Below, piece after piece: positions 13,351 to 18,037 of a DNA stretch of 18,037 bases. This DNA is from an uncultured Oscillospiraceae bacterium (lineage in GTDB: Bacteria; Bacillota; Clostridia; Oscillospirales; Oscillospiraceae). Where the stretch lies: positions 1-18,037 of the forward strand of contig CAJOCV010000015.1 in the NCBI GenBank assembly GCA_905233785.1, written 5' to 3'. Position 1 is the stretch's first letter. Each line of letters starts with the position of its first letter. A program made the position numbers and the translations under genes. The notes beneath the pieces are model-generated. The model worked only from the letters and a program-made list of their open reading frames with translations. It had not been told where the DNA came from and searched no databases.

Positions 13351-14622
13351 TCAGCCCTCCGCACTTGCCTTCAGCGCGCGCTGACCGATGTCGCGGCGGC
13401 AGTAGGCGTTTTCAAACTGAACCCGGGCCGCGAGGCTGTACGCGCCCGCAATGGCGTCCGGCAGCGTGTCGGCCACCGCGGTGCAGCCCACGACGCGCCC
13501 GCCGTTGGTGAGCAGCGCCCCGTCTTTGAGCGCCGCGCCCGCAACATAGACGGAATCGGCGATCTCGGCGGGAATGCTGAGCGGAAAGCCCTTCTCATAG
13601 TGTTCCGGGTAGCCCTTTGATGCGAGGATCACGCAGCAGGCGGACTTGTCGGAGAAGCGGACCTCCACCTCGCTCAAGCGCTCCTCGGTGACGGCGCGCA
13701 GGATCGTAAAGAGATCGCTCTGAAGAAGCGGGAGCACCACCTGGGTCTCCGGGTCGCCGAAGCGGCAGTTGTATTCAATGACCTTGGGGCCGTCCTCTGT
13801 CAGCATCAGCCCAAAGTAGAGACAGCCCTTGAAGGGGCGGCCTTCGGCCTGCATCGCGCGGACGGTGGGGAGGAAAATCTCCTCCATGCAGCGCTTCGCC
13901 GCCGCTTTGGTGTAATAGGGGTTTGGCGCGACGGTGCCCATACCGCCGGTGTTGAGCCCGCGGTCGCCGTCCAGCGCGCGCTTGTGATCCATGGAGGAGA
14001 CCATGGGGACGATCGTTTTCCCGTCCGTAAAAGCGAGAACCGAGACCTCGGGGCCTTCGAGAAACTCCTCAATGACGATCTGCTCCCCGCTCTTGCCGAA
14101 CTTGTGCTCCCGCATCATCTCCACGACGGCGGCCTTGGCCTCCTCGCGGGTCTGGGCGATGATCACGCCCTTGCCGAGGGCGAGGCCGTCAGCCTTGATG
14201 ACCGCGGGCAGGGGCGCGGCGTCAAGGTAAGACAGCGCCTTGTCCATGTCGTCAAAGCTCTCGTAGGCGGCGGTGGGGATGCCGTATTTTCTCATCAGAT
14301 CCTTGGCGAAGACCTTGCTGCCCTCGAGAATGGCGGCGTTTGCGCGCGGGCCGAAGCAGGGTACGCCGATCTCCTCGAGCGCGTCCACGCAGCCGAGTAC
14401 CAGCGGGTCGTCCGGCGTCACAACGGCGTAGTCGATGCCGTTATCCTCGGCAAAGCTCACGATGGAGGCGATGTCCTTCGCCCCGATGGGAACGCAGGTT
14501 GCGTCCTTCGCGATGCCGCCGTTGCCGGGCAGGGCGAAAATCTCCGTGATTTCCGGGTTTTCCTTGAGCTTCTTGATGACGGCGTGCTCACGTCCGCCGC
14601 CGCCAACCACAAGAACCTTCAT
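13351..14622 (-). CDS. purD: Phosphoribosylamine--glycine ligase (GAR synthetase)
   Basis: The 423-aa ATP-grasp enzyme joins glycine to phosphoribosylamine with ATP (second step of purine synthesis). The sequence starts MKVLVVGGGGREHAVIKKL, the typical N-terminal nucleotide-fold of PurD. The ATP-grasp region includes SFDDMDKAL, KADGLALGKGV, the signature DHKRALDGDRGLNTGGMG and EYNCRFGDPETQ, whose acidic residues hold Mg2+. The length matches the family (about 420-430). ATG 14622 with AAGGAG eight bases upstream is chosen over an in-frame upstream ATG at 14670, which would add a non-conserved leader. It lies 280 bp after purH, the longest gap in the operon, which contains a multi-hairpin repeat. 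The stop is 1 bp before the purL start. Confidence 0.97.
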   Translation of the reverse strand: MKVLVVGGGGREHAVIKKLKENPEITEIFALPGNGGIAKDATCVPIGAKDIASIVSFAEDNGIDYAVVTPDDPLVLGCVDALEEIGVPCFGPRANAAILEGSKVFAKDLMRKYGIPTAAYESFDDMDKALSYLDAAPLPAVIKADGLALGKGVIIAQTREEAKAAVVEMMREHKFGKSGEQIVIEEFLEGPEVSVLAFTDGKTIVPMVSSMDHKRALDGDRGLNTGGMGTVAPNPYYTKAAAKRCMEEIFLPTVRAMQAEGRPFKGCLYFGLMLTEDGPKVIEYNCRFGDPETQVVLPLLQSDLFTILRAVTEERLSEVEVRFSDKSACCVILASKGYPEHYEKGFPLSIPAEIADSVYVAGAALKDGALLTNGGRVVGCTAVADTLPDAIAGAYSLAARVQFENAYCRRDIGQRALKASAEG

Positions 14623-14730
14623 AGTATTCTCCTTCAAGCTGTTTATGGGTGGAAGATCAAGAGGGGACAAATTATAGGTGTTCGTCGCAAAGCTTCATCA
14701 ACTGCATACCAATACAGGATTGCTGCGCAT

Positions 14731-14832
14731 GGCTCCCCCTCGGGGGGAGCTGTCGCCGCCGCTTGCGGCGGTGACTGAAGGGGCGTTTCTTCCCCCTATC
14801 GGCCTTCGGCCACTTCCCCCTGAGGGGGAAGC
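14731..14832. repeat. Multi-hairpin GC-rich intergenic repeat (REP/MITE-like element)
   Basis: About 100 bp contains four consecutive inverted repeats: GCTCCCCC/GGGGGAGC (14732-14750), GTCGCCGCCGC-TT-GCGGCGGTGAC (about 14752-14774, near-perfect), GGCCTTCGGCC (14801-14811) and TTCCCCC-TG-AGGGGGAA. The outer arms (GGCTCCCCCT and AGGGGGAAGC) are also partly complementary. I recall repeats of this type, with TTCCCCCT boxes around short hairpins, as abundant between genes in Oscillospiraceae-like gut Clostridia. The flanking 14640-14730 and 14833-14902 are more AT-rich and hold nothing I recognise. The repeat lies inside the pur operon and may attenuate or stabilise the transcript between purH and purD. 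Confidence 0.8.
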
Positions 14833-14902
14833 ATACGGGCAGATCCTCGCTTTGTGACTATAACCAAGTTATATTTTTTGCCTCAACAGGAAAAAACTGT
14901 TT

Positions 14903-16081
14903 TTAGTGGTGGAACAGGCGCATGCCGGTGAAGGCCATGACCATGTTGTACTTGTTCGCGGTCTCGATCACATGGTCGTCGCGGATGGAGCCGCCGGGCT
15001 CGGCGATGTACTGCACGCCGGATTTGCGCGCGCGCTCCACATTGTCGCCAAAGGGGAAGAAAGCGTCGGAGCCGCAGGTCACGCCGCTCTGCGTCGCGAT
15101 CCAGGCCTTTTTCTCCTCCGCCGTCAGCACCTCGGGTCTGACCTTGAACACGCGCTGCCACTCGCCGTCGCGCAGCACGTCGTCATACTCGTCGGAGGTG
15201 TAGATGTCGATGGCGTTGTCGCGGTCGGGGCGGCGGATGCCGTCCACAAACTGCAGCCCCAGCACCTTGGGATGCTGGCGCAGATACCAGTTGTCGGCCT
15301 TCTGCCCGGCGAGGCGGGTGCAGTGGATGCGGCTCTGCTGCCCGGCGCCGACGCCGATGGCCTGCCCGTCCTTGACGTAGCAGACGGAGTTGGACTGGGT
15401 GTATTTGAGCGTGATGAGGGCGACGATCATGTCGATCTTTGCCTGCCGGGGAAGCTCCTTGTTCTCGGTGACGAGGTTTGCAAGCAGCGCCTCGTCGATC
15501 TTGAAGTTGTTGCGCCCCTGCTCAAAGGTGACGCCGAACACGTCCTTCTGCTCCTGCGCGGCGGGAACGTAGTCGGGATCGATCTGCACGACGTTGTAGT
15601 TGCCCTTCTTCTTGGTTCTGAGGATGGCGAGCGCCTCCTCGGTATAGCCGGGGGCAATCACGCCGTCGGAGACCTCGTCCTTGAGGTAGGCGGCGGTCGC
15701 GGCGTCACAGGTTTCGCTCAGCGCAGCCCAGTCACCGTAGGAGCAGAGACGGTCAGCGCCCCTCGCGCGGATGTAGGCGCAGGCGATGGGGCTCAGCGCC
15801 GCATCGGGCGCGACAAAGTAGATGCGCTTGTCGGTCTCGCTCAGAGGCAGACCCACGGCGGCGCCGGCGGGGGAGACATGCTTGAAGGAGGCGGCGGAGG
15901 GAAGACCCGTGGCCTCCTTGAGCTCCTTGACAAGCTGCCAGGAGTTGAAAGCGTCGAGGAAGTTGATGAAGCCGGGGCGGCCGTTCAAGACCGTGACAGG
16001 CAGCTCACTTCCGTCCTTCATGAAGATCTTCGCGGGCTTCTGGTTGGGGTTGCAGCCGTATTTGAGTTCATATTCTTTCAT
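14903..16081 (-). CDS. purH: Stand-alone AICAR transformylase (phosphoribosylaminoimidazolecarboxamide formyltransferase)
   Basis: The 392-aa protein corresponds to the C-terminal transformylase domain of PurH, which moves a formyl group from 10-formyl-THF to AICAR to give FAICAR. Usual PurH is about 510-530 aa with an N-terminal IMP cyclohydrolase domain. Here that domain is absent and the protein begins directly with KYGCNPNQKPA. The catalytic Lys67-His68 pair is in SAASFKHVSPAGAA. Further conserved parts are QSNSVCYVKDGQAIGVGAGQQSR, SDAFFPFGDNVERA and the C-terminal EPGGSIRDDHVIETANKYNM. The start has AAGGAG nine bases upstream. The missing cyclohydrolase step is supplied by the PurO-like gene 100 bp upstream. 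That spacer holds a short hairpin (AGCCCC/GGGGCT, 16154-16170). Confidence 0.95.
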   Translation of the reverse strand: MKEYELKYGCNPNQKPAKIFMKDGSELPVTVLNGRPGFINFLDAFNSWQLVKELKEATGLPSAASFKHVSPAGAAVGLPLSETDKRIYFVAPDAALSPIACAYIRARGADRLCSYGDWAALSETCDAATAAYLKDEVSDGVIAPGYTEEALAILRTKKKGNYNVVQIDPDYVPAAQEQKDVFGVTFEQGRNNFKIDEALLANLVTENKELPRQAKIDMIVALITLKYTQSNSVCYVKDGQAIGVGAGQQSRIHCTRLAGQKADNWYLRQHPKVLGLQFVDGIRRPDRDNAIDIYTSDEYDDVLRDGEWQRVFKVRPEVLTAEEKKAWIATQSGVTCGSDAFFPFGDNVERARKSGVQYIAEPGGSIRDDHVIETANKYNMVMAFTGMRLFHH

Positions 16082-16181
16082 GATATTCTCCTTATCTGTT
16101 GCAATCGCGCCGTCTGGCGCATGCGATAAGCGCGAGCAGTTCTCTCACTGTTTAGCCCCGTCAAGGGGCTGGACAGGGAAG

Positions 16182-16814
16182 TCAGTCTCCCAGATGTTTG
16201 TTGAAGAGCTTCACTTCGCCGCTGATGTTGGCGTAGAGCGAAACCTTGTTGTCCTGATTCAGCGCTTCCCAAACCGCTTCGGGATCGGGCATGTCGATCT
16301 GCATCGGCTCGCCGGAAAAGCTCGGCAGGGGGGAGCCGTCGCCCTGGTAGGTGCTGATGAAATAGCCCTTGCCCTCGTCGCAGCCCTCGTACTCGTAGAA
16401 GCATCTGAGGCAGCGGCCGTCCACGCGCTTGAGGATGGAGAGGGCAAAGCTCCCGTCCTTGCGGCAGAGGGCGGAGATGCGGGGCGTCCAGTTCGGCTCG
16501 TCCGGCTCATATTCGCGCGTCATCAGCGCCGCGCGAAAATCGCCCATGTCACGGATGGTGTCGGTCTGGTTGCCGTTGGTGACGATCAGGTCGTCCCCCA
16601 TGGCGCGCACGGGGTGATAGATGATGAGGCTGGGGTCTGTGAGCTTGGAGGCGTCATAGGCCTCGGTGCGGATGCCGTCTTCAGTCAGAGAGAAGATGCG
16701 GTTGCGGCTGTTTTCGCTGCGCCCCATGATGAAATAGTAGACCCGGTTCTTGCCCACGGCGATGCCTCTGCCCGGGTAGGGATTGCTTTTCAGAAAGGCG
16801 AGAAAATCCGTCAT
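16182..16814 (-). CDS. purO: PurO-like IMP cyclohydrolase
   Basis: The 210-aa product resembles the IMP_cyclohyd (PurO) family, first characterised in methanogenic archaea, which closes the ring of FAICAR to give IMP and has an Ntn-hydrolase-like fold unrelated to the PurH cyclohydrolase domain. Visible family features are NPYPGRGIAVG (11-21), YYFIMGRSENSRNRIF (26-41), DPSLIIYHPVR (about 60-70), TNGNQTDTI and TYQGDGSPLPSF. Bacterial copies occur in Clostridia that have a PurH lacking the cyclohydrolase domain, exactly the arrangement here. ATG 16814 overlaps the purN stop by 4 bp (ATGA), and an AAAGGAG site lies within the purN end. The longer open frame to 16883 lies inside purN and is not used. 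I am confident of the family and fairly confident of the activity. Confidence 0.88.
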   Translation of the reverse strand: MTDFLAFLKSNPYPGRGIAVGKNRVYYFIMGRSENSRNRIFSLTEDGIRTEAYDASKLTDPSLIIYHPVRAMGDDLIVTNGNQTDTIRDMGDFRAALMTREYEPDEPNWTPRISALCRKDGSFALSILKRVDGRCLRCFYEYEGCDEGKGYFISTYQGDGSPLPSFSGEPMQIDMPDPEAVWEALNQDNKVSLYANISGEVKLFNKHLGD

Positions 16815-17431
16815 TGTCTGTACTCCTTTTGTTTTTGAAGTTGAGAGGAGACCAGCTCGGCCGCCTCGGGCAGGATGATCCATTCCGCCCGCTCCATGAC
16901 CCGTTTTTGGAGGGTCTCGGGCGTATCGTCGGGCAGAACGGGGACGGCTTTTTGCAGAAGGATGCGTCCGCCGTCGGGAATTTCGTTCACATAGTGCACC
17001 GTGGCGCCTGTCACCTTGACGCCGTAGGCAAGCGCTGCCTTGTGCACCTTGAGACCGTAGAAGCCCTTCCCGCAGAAGGAGGGGATCAGCGAGGGGTGCA
17101 CGTTGAGGATGCGCTTTTCGTAACGACTCGTAAAGCGCGCGCTCAGAATGCTCATAAAGCCCGCGAGAACGATCAGCTCAATGCCGTTTTCCTCGAGCGC
17201 CTGTATCAGCGCGTCCTCAAAAGCCTCCTGGCTCCCGCAGTCCTTCTTCGTGATCGTAAGCGCGGGGATACCCGCCTCGCTTGCGCGCTTGAGGGCATAG
17301 GCGACGGCGTTGCTGGAAATGACCAGCGCGATCTGACCGCTTTTGAGCAGACCTTTTTTCTCGGCGTCAATGAGCGCCTGAAGGTTGGTGCCGCCGCCGG
17401 AGACCAGAACGGCGATTTTGATTTTATCCAT
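16811..17431 (-). CDS. purN: Phosphoribosylglycinamide formyltransferase (GAR transformylase 1)
   Basis: The 206-aa enzyme transfers the formyl group of 10-formyl-THF to GAR (third step of purine synthesis). The N-terminal KIAVLVSGGGTNLQAL binds the phosphoribosyl group. The catalytic trio is seen as Asn110 and His112 in LNVHPSLIPSF and Asp153 in IPDGGRILLQ. The length is normal (about 190-210). ATG 17431 with AAGGAG upstream is preferred; the open frame to 17578 lies in the transporter gene and has no family similarity. The first 8 bp overlap the end of the transporter gene, and the stop overlaps purO, so the three are very probably one transcript. It depends on formyl-THF, in contrast with the formate-dependent PurT, which is not seen here. 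Confidence 0.96.
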   Translation of the reverse strand: MDKIKIAVLVSGGGTNLQALIDAEKKGLLKSGQIALVISSNAVAYALKRASEAGIPALTITKKDCGSQEAFEDALIQALEENGIELIVLAGFMSILSARFTSRYEKRILNVHPSLIPSFCGKGFYGLKVHKAALAYGVKVTGATVHYVNEIPDGGRILLQKAVPVLPDDTPETLQKRVMERAEWIILPEAAELVSSQLQKQKEYRQ

Positions 17432-18035
17432 GGGCTTCTCCTTTCCATGCCTGCAGTGCCGGAATGAACAGACCGCCGAGGGAGTTTCCAAGCACGACCA
17501 GCAGCAAAAACGCCGCGCTCTCGAAACGATAGAGTCCCGCAAGCGCAAAGTAGAACATATCGGCGATGGAGTGCTCAAAGCCCGCGAGGATGAACACCGG
17601 GATGCAGAAGAGAATGCCCAGCGGCGTTTTCTTCTCTTTATAGATCCAAACCGCCGTGTACATCAGCACCCCACAGAAAAAGCCGCGCAGCAGGGCCTGC
17701 AGCGGAAGCTGTGTCAGCCGCTTTTCACAGGCGGCGACAGCAGCCTCCCGCAAATGCGGCAGGGCATAGGCGATCAGCGCCCCGAAAAGCAGCGTTCCGA
17801 GGAGATTTCCCAGCAGGCCGACAAAGGCCTCCGAAAGCGCGGCCTTCGTGTGGTTTGCCAGAAGAAAGCCCACCTTGCCGGTATAAAGGTTGAAGCCAAA
17901 ATAGCAGATGGATAAGAGCGCGATGCAAAACAGCACTGCCCCCAGATAGCGGTTTTCCACCGCGAGCAGCACCGCCCCGCCGATGGAGACCATCGCGCCG
18001 GCGAGAACGCCGTTTACCAGATACGATCTCAGCAT
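17424..18035 (-). CDS. Formate/nitrite transporter (FNT) family channel, short form
   Basis: The 203-aa product has six membrane segments and the FNT landmarks: a loop with NLYTGKVG (about 49-56, the L-T-G loop), GLLGNLLGTLLFG, the R-G-x-x-x-G segment RGFFCGVLMYTAVW, the GFEHSIADMFY motif with the conserved central His, and LGNSLGGLF near the C-terminus. FNT proteins are pentameric channels for formate, nitrite or hydrosulfide. ATG 18035 is two bases from the window edge, so its ribosome binding site is not visible. The N-terminus (NGVLAGAMVSIGGAVLLAVEN) looks like a natural start for short Clostridia members, but a longer protein is possible. The gene overlaps purN and sits at the head of an operon ending in formate--THF ligase, which argues for formate as substrate: import for formyl-THF synthesis, or balancing of pyruvate-formate-lyase formate. 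Confidence 0.87.
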   Translation of the reverse strand: MLRSYLVNGVLAGAMVSIGGAVLLAVENRYLGAVLFCIALLSICYFGFNLYTGKVGFLLANHTKAALSEAFVGLLGNLLGTLLFGALIAYALPHLREAAVAACEKRLTQLPLQALLRGFFCGVLMYTAVWIYKEKKTPLGILFCIPVFILAGFEHSIADMFYFALAGLYRFESAAFLLLVVLGNSLGGLFIPALQAWKGEAHG

Positions 18036-18037
18036 AA

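Noticed and set aside
17432..18037. Purine riboswitch or PurR box for the operon
   Set aside because: The start of the operon's first visible gene is two bases from the window edge, so its control region is outside. Nothing riboswitch-like is seen within the operon gaps.

Overview
The window looks like a Clostridia chromosome, probably from a gut-type Oscillospiraceae/Ruminococcaceae relative. The reasons are an alpha/beta-type small acid-soluble spore protein (SASP) gene, strong AAGGAG ribosome binding sites, a GC-rich core, a C/G-box palindromic repeat of a kind common in such genomes, and a purine pathway split between a stand-alone AICAR transformylase and an archaeal-type PurO-like IMP cyclohydrolase. 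No 16S or other taxonomic marker is present, so this is an inference.

Bases about 62-4913 form an accessory island of mixed, mostly AT-rich composition, with every gene on the + strand. It holds a membrane protein, a broken GNAT acetyltransferase, an intact GNAT, a MazG-like pyrophosphohydrolase, a YdcF/DUF218 protein, an SRAP (YedK/HMCES-like) DNA-lesion protein with a 59-aa partner, and a VanX-like D-Ala-D-Ala dipeptidase lipoprotein with a C-terminal SH3 domain. Four copies of a 17-bp near-palindrome (TGTCTCAC-N-GTGAGACA) punctuate the genes at 96, 2161, 2860 and 4657. A near-consensus promoter lies just after the first copy and a hairpin terminator just after the last. The layout resembles a cassette array (leader promoter, genes between short palindromic sites, terminator), but no recombinase is visible and the sites are not integron attC sites. 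The island's right edge lies inside the 3' end of the SASP gene. An 11-bp sequence there (GGGGCATTTCT) also occurs at the left edge, in what looks like the SASP gene's own terminator.

Bases 5079-7976 are GC-rich core DNA on the - strand: the SASP gene with a candidate sigma-G promoter, then an operon transcribed yrbG (Ca2+/Na+ exchanger) -> phzF remnant -> PfkB sugar kinase, ended by a hairpin terminator. The phzF gene keeps both ends of the family but has lost the middle.

Bases 7973-18035 are a - strand one-carbon/purine operon, transcribed from right to left: formate/nitrite-type transporter, purN, purO-like, purH (transformylase only), purD, purL, fhs. The transporter could import or balance formate, Fhs loads formate onto tetrahydrofolate, and PurN and the AICAR transformylase spend the resulting 10-formyl-THF, so the operon links formate handling to IMP synthesis. 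A 100-bp multi-hairpin repeat lies between purH and purD. Earlier-step genes (purF, purM, purC, purE, purB) are not in this window.
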